Assembly (NCBI GenBank): GCA_947361615.1
Contig: CANAJP010000005.1
Location: forward strand, 1 to 53,764
Reading direction: 5' to 3'
DNA: 53,764 bases
DNA from: an uncultured Candidatus Melainabacteria bacterium
Lineage (GTDB): Bacteria; Cyanobacteriota; Vampirovibrionia; Gastranaerophilales; Gastranaerophilaceae
The stretch's first letter is position 1. The number at the start of each line of letters is the position of its first letter. Below the pieces are notes generated by a model. The model made no database searches. It worked only from the letters and a program-made list of their open reading frames with translations, and had not been told where the DNA came from. This document shows positions 35,893 to 44,499 of the stretch, piece by piece. Position numbers and translations under genes: made by a program.

Positions 35893-36668
35893 TTTTTATG
35901 GTTTATTTGTTCAATAACCATGTCCAAATCTTCTTTATATATTCCATTAAAATATGTAAAGTAATCAACAATTTTGTCATCTTTGTCAGTCCAAATTTCT
36001 TGCAATTTTTTCTTTAGAGTAAGGCTACCGCTTAATTCACAAGCTATTTCATAAATTAAATTCCAGTCAGGAATATCAAATTCAACATTTACTATTGAGC
36101 GTAGTTTTTCATTCTGTAATCTAACAAAATGATTTCTATGAGTATATTTAATATAGAGTATTTTGTGTCGGAACTTTAATAAAATTATTAATGTTTTAAC
36201 ATTAAACCCACCGCTAGCATATTGATTTTTCAAGGAAATATTAATAATATGTATATTATCGAATTCTACATTCAAGCTATTAATATCATCGGGTGAAATT
36301 TCTTTTGAATTTTCACCTTTAAAAATAAGAAAAATATTATCTTCCTTAAAATCGCATAAATATTTTCCATTGAAATTATTTATGTCTTTTTCGTATTGTT
36401 CTAAACTCTCAAAATGCCCTTTTTCTTTAAAAATCATGACTTCACATCTTAAACAAAAAATATTCCATAATTTATCACAATCACTTAATGTTTTATCACC
36501 TAAGCATTTGCATAATATATATACTAAAATATCTTTATCCTTTTCCGTTATTTGCAGATTAAAAAGTTCATCATTTTGGTTTTTAACTTTTAATTTCTCG
36601 TATGATAATAAATCGTTCAAAGCTATATTATCAAGCTCCACAAAATAATGAGTTGAAAAATTACTCAT
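35889..36668 (-). CDS. Unknown protein, second gene of a minus-strand pair
   Basis: ATG at 36668 is chosen because GAGGTG lies eight bases upstream; the longer version would run through most of the preceding gene's end. About 259 residues of mixed alpha/beta, including a repeated-strand centre (FDNIHIINISLKNQ, then FRHKILYIKYTHRNHF) and a helical C-terminus. No known motif. It overlaps the upstream Zn-knuckle gene by eight bases and converges with the AAA+ operon, ending in a four-base overlap. Confidence 0.6.
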   Translation of the reverse strand: MSNFSTHYFVELDNIALNDLLSYEKLKVKNQNDELFNLQITEKDKDILVYILCKCLGDKTLSDCDKLWNIFCLRCEVMIFKEKGHFESLEQYEKDINNFNGKYLCDFKEDNIFLIFKGENSKEISPDDINSLNVEFDNIHIINISLKNQYASGGFNVKTLIILLKFRHKILYIKYTHRNHFVRLQNEKLRSIVNVEFDIPDWNLIYEIACELSGSLTLKKKLQEIWTDKDDKIVDYFTYFNGIYKEDLDMVIEQINHKN

Positions 36669-37095
36669 CAAAAAGCACCTCAAACAAACACAATTCTGAC
36701 TTAATAGAATCTTTTTTAACTGCATAAACAATTAAAGGTTGTAAGTCTTTCATATTTTCCCTTGCAAATCTCTGGAATTGTTTCCAATTCAGGATTCGTT
36801 TTTCAATTTTATAAAAAGCCTGCGCCTCTGAATCTATAATATTATCATTTTCATCACGATTTAAAACTTCATCCCAAACATAGCCTTCACTTTCTTTATC
36901 AACAAAACTATTGATTAACCTAAGATTGTGTTGGTAATATCTTTTTGCGAAATCAGAAGAAAATTCAGTACAGGTTTTACCACATATTTTACATTTATAT
37001 CGTGGCTTTCTTTTTGGTGTAAAAGCAAAGAGAGACCATTCATGTTTATGGCCGTCTATATTCCCTTCAATAAACTTTTTATGTCTTGATTTCAT
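36661..37095 (-). CDS. Zn-knuckle-containing unknown protein
   Basis: ATG at 37095 (GTG at 37104 is an alternative) gives about 144 residues. It is basic at the N-terminus with KSRHKKF..., then CKICGKTC (near residue 34), a CxxC knuckle probably completed by nearby His/Cys. The rest is helical (KIEKRILNWKQFQRFARENM). It overlaps the next gene and shares its transcript. A palindrome lies across the start region. Nucleic-acid binding is plausible from charge and zinc motif only. Confidence 0.6.
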   Translation of the reverse strand: MKSRHKKFIEGNIDGHKHEWSLFAFTPKRKPRYKCKICGKTCTEFSSDFAKRYYQHNLRLINSFVDKESEGYVWDEVLNRDENDNIIDSEAQAFYKIEKRILNWKQFQRFARENMKDLQPLIVYAVKKDSIKSELCLFEVLFDE

Positions 37096-37098
37096 AAT

Positions 37099-37116
37099 TT
37101 TCACACTAATGTGAAA
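37099..37116. promoter_or_regulatory. Palindrome at the start of the Zn-knuckle gene
   Basis: TTTCACA-CTAA-TGTGAAA is a perfect 7-bp inverted repeat immediately upstream of the chosen ATG; operator or translational hairpin. Confidence 0.45.
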
Positions 37117-37310
37117 TACTGTGTACCATAAAAACTAATCCTGGTCAAGATATTCCCGAAATATAATTTTATGAAATCACGAGTTTAAAAAACATCCCAA
37201 ATTTTGTAATATATATATATCAACCGCAAGGCAACCAGCACATTGACAACTGAATACAGAAAAGTCGAACTTTAGTTCATAGAAAGTAGAAATTAAAGAA
37301 AGGGGGACAC

Positions 37311-37430
37311 ATGGAACAAGAAAACAAAAAAACTTCCGTTCCGCATTCAGACAGCAGCTGAACAGAACAACAAAAACAAGAGATTAAACAGCTAATAAAA
37401 ATCATTATACAAACAATGCTAAAGCTCTAA
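37311..37430 (+). CDS. Small ORF with one in-frame TGA (38 amino-acid codons)
   Basis: AAGGGGG lies five bases before the ATG. Sixteen codons (ending SVPHSDSS) lead to TGA at 37359-37361, and the same frame continues for 22 codons (TEQQKQEIKQLIKIIIQ...) to TAA. The second part is an amphipathic helix with no start of its own. The region 37117-37310 upstream is AT-rich and probably holds the promoter of the recombination module. It may be a leader or a small protein read through TGA. Confidence 0.45.
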
Positions 37431-37468
37431 ATTTATTGCAATAACAATTATTAAAGGAGGAAAGAAAA

Positions 37469-37960
37469 ATGAAAAGAAATACAATAAAATTAGGTCCAGT
37501 ACCCATAGAAGAATTAATCGAAATGATACCAGAATCATTAAAGAGCACATACAAGAATTTACCATATATAAACTTAGAAAAAGCAAAGGATAGATATAGG
37601 TATAAGATTAATTGAAATCAAGCAAGTAGCATTACACAATTTTATGTTAGTACAATGCTTGCGAATTATTCGGCAAAAGACTTGAAACAGAATTATGTTA
37701 CAATAGAGATACCTGAAGCATTAGTTCCTTGTATGAGCTATATTAATCAATTAAATCTCACATTTAGAAAAGGAAACTCCGTTTTTGCTATAACAATAGA
37801 CTGTTACCGTATCTTAACAGTTAGGTATCTAGGTAACGTATTTCAAGAAAGTTTGACGTGGTTCTATGATATAAAAGACATTCTATGCACAGAAGGTGTC
37901 GTTAAAGATAAAAATTATTGTAAATTTTGGAATATTAGTGACGACTATAGGGAAATATAA
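37469..37960 (+). CDS. Small unknown protein gene with one in-frame TGA
   Basis: Strong AAAGGAGG nine bases before the ATG. The first 48 codons end at TGA (37613-37615) after DRYRYKIN; the frame then stays open for 115 codons to TAA. The next ATG (37655) has no ribosome site. The combined product would be about 164 residues, with EELIEMIPESLKSTYKNLPY early and strand-rich sequence later (GNSVFAITIDCYRILTVRYL). Family unknown. The position before a DUF927-like ATPase matches small genes of ccr-type modules. Confidence 0.5.
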
Positions 37961-37997
37961 TTACTTAATATCACATAAGAAATAATAGCATAAGATA

Positions 37998-38024
37998 CAA
38001 GAGGGTATTAACCCTCTTGTTTTT
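37998..38024 (+). terminator. Hairpin terminator directly before the Shine-Dalgarno of the ATPase gene
   Basis: CAAGAGGGT-ATTA-ACCCTCTTG followed by TTTTT, a perfect 9-bp stem. AAGGAG at 38025-38030 begins right after the T-tract, so downstream expression must pass the terminator or start inside it. Confidence 0.8.
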
Positions 38025-38035
38025 AAGGAGTAAAA

Positions 38036-39715
38036 ATGACAAAATATATAACTAATAAAAATAATTGTTTGCATTACTGTTTTGTTGATAAAAACAATAA
38101 TGAACAGTGTGAGAAAATCGCGAATTATAGTATCGAAATGCTTTTTACACTTGAGCGGACGAATTCAAGCAAAAACAAGTATCAAAAAGTTGAAAGTAGT
38201 GTTTTGCGACTGCGCAAAGCAGACAAACCGAATATTTCCTATATCAAAATCCTGAACGGCGAAGATGAAAGCGACAGAAAACTTTTCTTTAAAGCTTTAC
38301 ATCAGAATACTGTTGGTTTATTTGAAATATTTGACAACAAAAAATATCTGTTGCTCTTGCAAATGCTCTACAACAATCAAAAAACCGTCAAGATTTATCA
38401 AAATTTTGGCTATCAGCCAGCAGAAAATATATTTGTTACAGGCAACAAAATTTTCAACCATTCAACAAATACTTTAGAGAGATATCCGAAATTGCCTGAT
38501 TATATTTGACTTACAGATGAAGAAAAACTCCAAATTCTCTCTGCAAACGAAAATATTCCGATAATTTCTCAAGTCGATTGTCCTAAAATCATAATGAAAG
38601 AATTTTTCAGAGAAATCGTTAAGGTTTTTAATTATGCACCAGCGCTAATGGCAATCGCAGTCACTATTGCAGTTGCATTTTGGGACATTTTTATCTCAAA
38701 AGCGCAAGGATTTCCATACGTAATTTTCTATGGCGACTCAAACGCAGGAAAATCAACAATTGTTCGATTTTTAGCAGCAATTTTCGGGTTTGGCAACTCT
38801 ACAAAGCTGACAAGCGGAACATCTACAATGGTTGCATTAAGAGCAGAGCTTGAACATTACAATAATATCCCCGTTTTTATTGAGGAACTTGATAAAAAAC
38901 GGATTGATAATATTGAAGATTTAGGCAAAGATAGTTTCTCTGCCACACCAAGGAAAAAATCATCAAAAGACAACAAAGAAATCGTAACCGAAATTAACAC
39001 AACATTTTGTGCGGCAACTAATCATTTCTTTGAAAACATGACTTTTGCGAATTTTTCAAGGTTTATACCTGTCAATTTAACCACAGGACAATTTGACCTA
39101 ACAGATTTTCAATATCACCATTCATCGAGTAAGTTAGAAAAATTATCCTGTTTTCTACCAGAGATTTTATCTTATAGAGATAAAATCTTTTCTATTTATG
39201 AGCAGGAATACAAAATAGCTCAAAAATACTGCAATCACGCAAGGATTTGCAACAATGCGGCTATTGGTATGGCTATGTGGACAGCTATAAATACCATTTT
39301 AGATGAAAAACTTGTTGATACGGAAGTTTTAGCAAAAGATTATCTAAAATATTTTGAACAATATCTTGATACCGAAACAAAGTATTGCGATATTTTCCTA
39401 GCTGATGTTTATAGCTTATTCAACAAAGAAGAACTCATATATGACAGAGATTTTGTGATAACCAAAAACAAGTATTTAAGGATAAATCTTAAAAAATACT
39501 GTGACATCTATAACAGCACACACGAAAATACAAAACTTAATACCAGAGAACTTAGGTTAAAGCTCAACAACGACAAACGAATAATATCATTAGTGGCAAC
39601 AGATATAAAACCTATTGGAAAAGCTATTAAAATAGATATTTCAGAACATGAAACACTCTTAAATATCAAAGACAGAATACCAGAACTAAAGGAGCATGAC
39701 GATTATGAAGACTAA
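38036..39715 (+). CDS. DUF927/Cch-like ATPase of the recombination module, with one in-frame TGA
   Basis: ATG after AAGGAG. The frame runs 157 codons to TGA (38507-38509, after KLPDYI), then without any other stop to TAA at 39715, 559 residues plus the TGA position. The second half, which lacks its own ribosome site, has Walker A GDSNAGKSTIVRF (near residue 238), a conserved SGTSTMVALRAELEH segment, Walker-B-like PVFIEELDK, and AATNHFF as sensor. This order matches the DUF927 helicases (Cch) found beside ccr recombinases, thought to help replicate the excised element. It overlaps the recombinase gene that follows. Nonsense mutation or TGA readthrough are both possible. Confidence 0.7.
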
Positions 39716-41135
39716 ACGAAAAATTGCTGATGTATATATACGGTTATCAACTAAAAAACAGGAAGACGGTATGTCAAAAGAAACACAAGAGAAAGAGTGC
39801 CAAAAATATTGTGAAGAACACGGAATATTTTTAAGAAAAATCTATTACGAAAACAAAAGCGGAATTACACCATATAACAGACCCGTTTTTTATGAGATGA
39901 TTGCAAACCAGCAAACAAAAGACAAAGCTGACATAATTATTTGTTTCTGTGCTAATCGCTTAACAAGAAATCACGTCGATTTTTATCCGATTAAAAGTCT
40001 TGTTGATGACCACGGAACAAAGATTATCTTTGTCAAAGAGAATATTACGATAGAAAAGCCCTTTAAGGCTCACGAAGAATTTTTAATTGACATAATCGTT
40101 GCCAGTTCAAAATTCGAGGTTAACCACATGAATGAAATTCGTAAAAAAGGGCTTATCGAAAGAGCCAAAACAGGAATAAAACCAACAAAAATGCCTTATG
40201 GATATAAAATGCTAAAGAGAAAAGTTGTTATTATCCCTGAACAGGCAATTTTTGTTAAAAAGGCATTTGAATTATACTCAAGTGGTAAATATTCTCTTGC
40301 AACTTTGCCCAATGAACTATACGAGCAAGGTTTTAAGTATAAGTTACAGGCTGATGGGAAAATTCCTAAAGCAACACTTGCTTGTATGCTAAAAAATATG
40401 TTCTATACCGGATTTTATACATATCCAGGTGTGGAAAATATCATAAAGGGTAAACATAAGCCGATTATTGAACAAGATTTATACAATTGAGTTCAAAAGG
40501 TTTTCAAGTCTGTTACCCCTGAGAACCGTCAAAAACGACATTTTTTGTATTCAAATATGATTACACTCCAAGAAACTGGCAACTTAATGGTAGGTGAACT
40601 CAAAAAAGGTAAATATGTATATTACACCGCATTTGATAACAACAAAAAACGACACAGCATAAATGAAACAGTCGTTACAGATACTATCTTAAATTACTTC
40701 AAAGAAATTCGGCTCAGTTTAATACCTAAAGATATTGTTAACGAAGTCATAAAGGAAGAATTAGAACCTTTGAAAAAGCAATATTCTACTTTAAAGCGTA
40801 ACAAAAGCCGTAAATTTCACAAAAAACTACAACTTATCGACCATATTAAGACATTAGGTTTTAATGATGAAGATTTCATTATTGATGAGTTGAAAAATAT
40901 CCAAAACCTTTACTACGACTTGCCTGAAAGGGTTGAGCAGCTAGAAAATAAAATCAAAAACCTTACACTAAATTGTCAGAATATTATGAAAAAACGACTT
41001 TACGACGTTTTTATTCAAATGAACATTGAAAATCAACGCAAAACTATTGAACTTGTAAAAAATAAACTTGAAGTTCAAGACAAACGGGTAAAACTTACGT
41101 TTAAACCTACTTTTCGTAAAATTCGACAACGATAA
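39705..41135 (+). CDS. Large serine recombinase 1, with one in-frame TGA and a Cys-less zinc-ribbon region
   Basis: ATG at 39705 fits AAGGAG ten bases upstream; a start at 39696 would be too close. The resolvase domain (YIRLSTKKQ with catalytic Ser near residue 14, then the RLTRN region) and recombinase domain (PYGYKM...AIFVKKAFELYSSGKYSL) are intact. TGA at 40488-40490 falls just before VQKVFKS, where the paralogue at 41269 has Lys. The frame then continues to TAA at 41135 with a coiled coil. The zinc-ribbon Cys residues of the paralogue are replaced (TLQETG for KCAVCG, YYTA for YYRC). With the next gene it forms a ccrA/ccrB-like pair. Confidence 0.75.
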
Positions 41136-41156
41136 TTTATATATATCTGAATTTCT

Positions 41157-41182
41157 AAACCGCACCTAAAGTGCGGTTTTTC
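41157..41182 (+). terminator. Hairpin terminator after recombinase 1
   Basis: AAACCGCAC-CTAAA-GTGCGGTTT followed by TTC TTG, a perfect 9-bp stem 21 bases after the stop. It separates the module from the second recombinase. Confidence 0.85.
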
Positions 41183-41268
41183 TTGTATATAAGCACAAAC
41201 ACTTTACTTCCTTGGAAAACGAGTAAAAATTAAAAACAAATTTTTCAGATTATTCAAGGAGTTCAGAT

Positions 41269-42867
41269 ATGCTAAACAAAAAAGTTGTGATTTATGCCAG
41301 AGTTTCCAGCAGGGAACAAGAGCGCGAGGGATTTTCTATTCCGGCGCAGTTAAAATTATTACGTGGTTACGCAATGAAAAACGGATTTGAAATCGTAAAA
41401 GAGTATTCAGACGCCGAAACAGCCAAGAAGGCAGGTAGGACAAATTACAATCTTATGCTTGACTTCCTTAAATCCAATCCCGAAGTCAAAACCGTACTTG
41501 TCGAAAAGACTGACAGGCTTTACCGCAATTTCAAAGATTACGTTACTCTTGAAGATTACGACCTTGAAGTACATTTAGTCAAAGAGGGTACTATTATTAG
41601 TAAAGACTCTAAATCTCATGACAAATTTATCCACGGAATTAAGGTCTTAATGGCTAAGAATTACATAGACAACCTCTCTGAAGAAATCAAAAAAGGATTA
41701 CACGAGGGGTTGGAAGAGGGTTACTGGCCATTCAATCCACCATATGGCTACAAAAGAGGCGAAAAGAAATGTCTTTACATTGATACAACTAAAGTTTTAT
41801 TCGTCCAAAGAGCCTTTGAACTCTTTGCTACTGGTCGCTATTCCCTACGAAAACTCGCTGAAAAATTATTTGAAGATGGTTACTACTATTTAAGCTCAAG
41901 ACCTAAAATTACCCAATGTGTGCTTGAGGGTATGCTAAAAAACGTTATCTATACAGGGCAAATGAAATGCAACGGTATAATTTACCAAGGTAAACATCCC
42001 GCTATCGTCAGCTTTGACACCTTTAATAAAACACAACAAGCATTCAAAAAGGTTAATAAGTCAAAAGTACGCAAAAACTTCCATTTTCTCTATCCAGGGC
42101 TTGCAAAATGTGCGGTTTGCGGTTATTCAATGTGTGGTGAAGTTCAAAAGAACAATGTTTACTACCGTTGTTCACATCACGACAGACAATGTGTGAACAC
42201 TTCATACATTTCAGAAAAAGAAATGACATCAGCTTTGCGCAGACATCTTTCAAGAATTGCACTTGACGAAAAATTATTTGAACTCCTCAAATATTCGCTC
42301 AATATTAGTCTTAAAGATGAACAGAATTTTCACAAAAAAGAAGTTACACGTATTAATTTAGAAATAGAACAATGCACGGAAATTCTTAAAAAGATGTATA
42401 TTGATCAAATCAACAAAGTTTTAGACGTAGATTTATGGTTAAACTTCAAAAATGAATACGAAGTCAAGTTGAACAAGCTCAATGCAGAACTGCAAAGATA
42501 CCAAAATGCTAATGTTGACTATATGCAAACGGGCATGAAACTTCTTGAAATCTGTCACAAAGCAAGTTTACCATACTCGAAACTTTCACCTCAAGAAATT
42601 GCACAAATGGTTTGGCAAACATATTCCTCAGTCACAGTTCAAGGAAAAAGCGTCAAACTTAAATTCGCAGAACCCTTTGACACTATTGAAAAGCTCGTTC
42701 GTACAGCAAAACAAGGAATTGAAGAATACGGTTATGACAAATTCTTTGAAGTTCTAAAGGAAAGCAAAAACGATTGTATTCAAAGCATTAAAAAAGAGCC
42801 ATCAGGCTCTATTTCTAATCGTTTCACTTGTATGAAATGGTGGAGAATAGGAGACTCGAACTCCTAA
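41269..42867 (+). CDS. Large serine recombinase 2 (probable integrase of the tRNA-Ala element)
   Basis: ATG after AAGGAG; 532 residues without internal stops. Resolvase domain residues 1-150 (VIYARVSSREQEREG with the catalytic Ser, KTDRLYRN), recombinase domain to about 260 (PYGYKRG), zinc ribbon 280-320 (KCAVCGYSMCGE...YYRCSHHDRQC), coiled coil 335-410, and a C-terminal domain. The frame crosses the attachment octamer and ends 30 bases inside the antisense of tRNA-Ala (last residues WRIGDSNS), so the C-terminus is set by the integration site. The same gene is the source of the remnant at 17519/28108. It has its own promoter region after the terminator at 41157. Confidence 0.9.
   Translation: MLNKKVVIYARVSSREQEREGFSIPAQLKLLRGYAMKNGFEIVKEYSDAETAKKAGRTNYNLMLDFLKSNPEVKTVLVEKTDRLYRNFKDYVTLEDYDLEVHLVKEGTIISKDSKSHDKFIHGIKVLMAKNYIDNLSEEIKKGLHEGLEEGYWPFNPPYGYKRGEKKCLYIDTTKVLFVQRAFELFATGRYSLRKLAEKLFEDGYYYLSSRPKITQCVLEGMLKNVIYTGQMKCNGIIYQGKHPAIVSFDTFNKTQQAFKKVNKSKVRKNFHFLYPGLAKCAVCGYSMCGEVQKNNVYYRCSHHDRQCVNTSYISEKEMTSALRRHLSRIALDEKLFELLKYSLNISLKDEQNFHKKEVTRINLEIEQCTEILKKMYIDQINKVLDVDLWLNFKNEYEVKLNKLNAELQRYQNANVDYMQTGMKLLEICHKASLPYSKLSPQEIAQMVWQTYSSVTVQGKSVKLKFAEPFDTIEKLVRTAKQGIEEYGYDKFFEVLKESKNDCIQSIKKEPSGSISNRFTCMKWWRIGDSNS
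42795..42810 (-). terminator. Terminator of tRNA-Ala, inside the recombinase 3' coding sequence
   Basis: AGAGCC-ATCA-GGCTCT; on the minus strand the stem is followed by TTTTTT and lies 28 bases after the tRNA 3' end. The element thus brings a replacement terminator for the gene that it enters. Confidence 0.7.
42838..42845. other. Right attachment site at the tRNA-Ala 3' end
   Basis: TGGTGGAG, the complement of the tRNA's terminal CTCCACCA. It is shared with 28240-28247, with homology to the left and divergence to the right. Confidence 0.6.
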
Positions 42868-42913
42868 CCCCCTGCGTGCAAAGCAGGTGCTCTACCAATT
42901 GAGCTAATCCCCC
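42838..42913 (-). tRNA. tRNA-Ala(UGC)
   Basis: 76 bases including an encoded CCA. Acceptor arms GGGGGAT / ATTCTCC contain the G3-U70 pair that identifies alanine tRNAs. The anticodon stem-loop is CCTGC TTTGCAC GCAGG with anticodon TGC, and the T-arm is AGGAG TTCGAGT CTCCT. All cloverleaf arms form. The gene is the integration target of the element to its left. Confidence 0.95.
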
Positions 42914-43113
42914 ACATCACAAACCCCGTAGGGTTTTGTACTGAGTACATTTCCTATTTTACATGCTGATTTTTTTTTGTAAACCCCTTTTTTATAAAAA
43001 TTTATTATCTTTTTTTGTAAATTTTTGTTAATTTTTCAAATATCGGAAGTATTATTAATGTTTTTTCGTAAATATGTGTTTTAATAGATATATGAAAAGC
43101 AATCGGAGGCTAT

Positions 43114-43368
43114 ATGACTAAAAACAAAAATAAATTTACTGAAAGAGAAATCATCGTGCTCACTGAAGTCCTCAAAGGTAAAACTAACAACGAAATCAGC
43201 AAAGAATTCTTTGTCACTCTTCACACTGTTAAAGCTCACATACAAAATTTACTCACTAAAACAAAAACCAGACACAGATCTGAACTTATTTCGAAATTCT
43301 TTACTCAGGCTTTTGAATTCGAAATCAACTCAAATTCCGTTAATACTATCGCGCAAAAAATGCAATAA
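43114..43368 (+). CDS. Stand-alone LuxR/GerE-type HTH protein
   Basis: 84 residues; ATG with CGGAGG six bases upstream. Residues 8-60 are a complete LuxR C-terminal HTH (FTEREIIVLTEVLKGKTNNE, then LHTVKAHIQNLLTKTKTRHR). There is no receiver or ligand domain, so activity is probably set by expression level or partners. It is the first host gene beyond tRNA-Ala, read on the opposite strand. Targets unknown. Confidence 0.85.
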   Translation: MTKNKNKFTEREIIVLTEVLKGKTNNEISKEFFVTLHTVKAHIQNLLTKTKTRHRSELISKFFTQAFEFEINSNSVNTIAQKMQ

Positions 43369-43412
43369 TTCATTTAATAAAGACATCTCAAAAAATGTGT
43401 TAACATAATAAA

Positions 43413-43437
43413 AAGCGCTTCTTTTAGGGAAGCGCTT
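43413..43437. terminator. Hairpin downstream of the LuxR-like gene
   Basis: AAGCGCTTC-TTTTAGG-GAAGCGCTT, a perfect 9-bp stem 44 bases after the stop. The T-tract is better on the minus side. Confidence 0.6.
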
Positions 43438-43688
43438 GGAATGTTTAATAAACTTTTTTCATTCCGAACAATAGTGTGAAGTGTGTAGTTTGCTTAAAAT
43501 CGTTTTGGTATCCTCGTTTTAAGCTTTTCCTCGTGTATTTATATAAAGTATTTCGTTTATATAAAATTGATATAAACTGTTTATAAAATCTAAATATCGT
43601 TACAATTGTTTACAATATTTTTGCAAAACTATGCAAACCCTGCAAAAAGAGTTAAAATAAGAATAGACAGTTTATTTAAAGGAGAATT
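43438..43688. other. Leader region upstream of surE with a second hairpin
   Basis: No gene is visible. GCTTAAAA (43492-43499) and TTTTAAGC (43517-43524) can pair and are followed by TTTTCC. The surE promoter probably lies in 43600-43680 (TTGCAAA region, AAAATAAGAAT), and GGAG lies just before the start. Confidence 0.45.
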
Positions 43689-44486
43689 ATGAAAATTTTA
43701 CTTTCCAACGATGATGGTATTGCATCTAATGGTATCAGAGCGTTATCAGAGGCGCTTTCAGAAAACCATGAAGTTTATATTGTTGCGCCGGATAGAGAAA
43801 GAAGTGCGGCGGGACATTCATTGACATTACACACACCGTTGAGAGTTGAGAAGCTTGACGAACCAGTTTATAAATCAACTGCGACCTGGGTTACTACAGG
43901 AACCCCGGGGGATTGCGTTAAAATTGCAATCAACGCTGTTTTAAGTAAAGAGCAGCAGCCGGATTTAGTCATTTCAGGAATTAATCACGGTCCGAACCTT
44001 GGCGCTGACATTCTATATTCAGGAACCGTAAGCTGTGCGATGGAGGGTGCAATGCTTGGGGTGCCTAGTATTGCGATGTCGCTTGCCAGTATGCATTGTG
44101 AGTATGAAGATTTCAAATTTGCGGCAAAATTTATTGCATCATTTGTTGATAAAAAATTAAAAGATTTTGAGTTTCCGCATAAATGCATTTTGAATGTTAA
44201 CGTTCCATCAGTTGACGAGGACGACATTGCAGGGATTGCAATTACAAAACTCGGAAAAAAAATGTTTACTGACAACTATGAAAAACGTGTTGATCCGAGA
44301 GGTAAAGTTTACTATTGGATGGCGGGTGAGTTAATCAATGAGCCGACCAATTCAAACACAGATATTGCGGCTGTTCGAGATAATAAAATTTCTATCACGC
44401 CGGTTACTTATGAGATGACCCATTTTGCACTTATGAATGATTTAGAAGACATTTTGTGCAAAGATCAAGCCTGCAACTGGTTCTAG
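43689..44486 (+). CDS. surE: 5'/3'-nucleotidase SurE
   Basis: 265 residues with AAAGGAG seven bases upstream. The N-terminus MKILLSNDDGI carries the metal-binding DD; APDRERSAAGHSLT (residues 34-47), VTTGTPGDCVKIA and SGINHGPNLGADILYSGTVS (near 98-117) complete the SurE active site. It hydrolyses nucleoside 5'/3'-monophosphates and acts in nucleotide salvage and stress survival. It is followed 13 bases later by radA, probably in the same transcript. Length normal. Confidence 0.95.
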   Translation: MKILLSNDDGIASNGIRALSEALSENHEVYIVAPDRERSAAGHSLTLHTPLRVEKLDEPVYKSTATWVTTGTPGDCVKIAINAVLSKEQQPDLVISGINHGPNLGADILYSGTVSCAMEGAMLGVPSIAMSLASMHCEYEDFKFAAKFIASFVDKKLKDFEFPHKCILNVNVPSVDEDDIAGIAITKLGKKMFTDNYEKRVDPRGKVYYWMAGELINEPTNSNTDIAAVRDNKISITPVTYEMTHFALMNDLEDILCKDQACNWF

Positions 44487-44499
44487 GAAGTAAACATCG

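Larger units (their letters stand above)
28248..42845. mobile_element. Serine-recombinase element integrated at tRNA-Ala (SCC-like)
   Basis: Bounded on both sides by the tRNA-end octamer TGGTGGAG and by identical recombinase 3' sequence. It carries its own DUF927-like ATPase and two large serine recombinases next to the right boundary, as in cch-ccrA-ccrB gene complexes, plus defence-type cargo. The exact crossover bases cannot be fixed because homology extends far to the left of the octamer. Confidence 0.6.

Noticed and set aside
38594-39715. Separate gene for the ATPase domain starting at 38594
   Set aside because: No ribosome site precedes this ATG, and the frame is continuous with the upstream ORF except for the TGA.
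37311-41135. Selenocysteine as the meaning of the in-frame TGA codons
   Set aside because: No conserved hairpin is visible just after each TGA, the genes are not redox enzymes, and in the recombinase the aligned residue is Lys rather than Cys.
28248-42913. A suppressor tRNA gene for TGA within the element
   Set aside because: I looked for cloverleaf-like sequence with a TCA anticodon and found only tRNA-Ala(UGC). A computed tRNA scan would be decisive.
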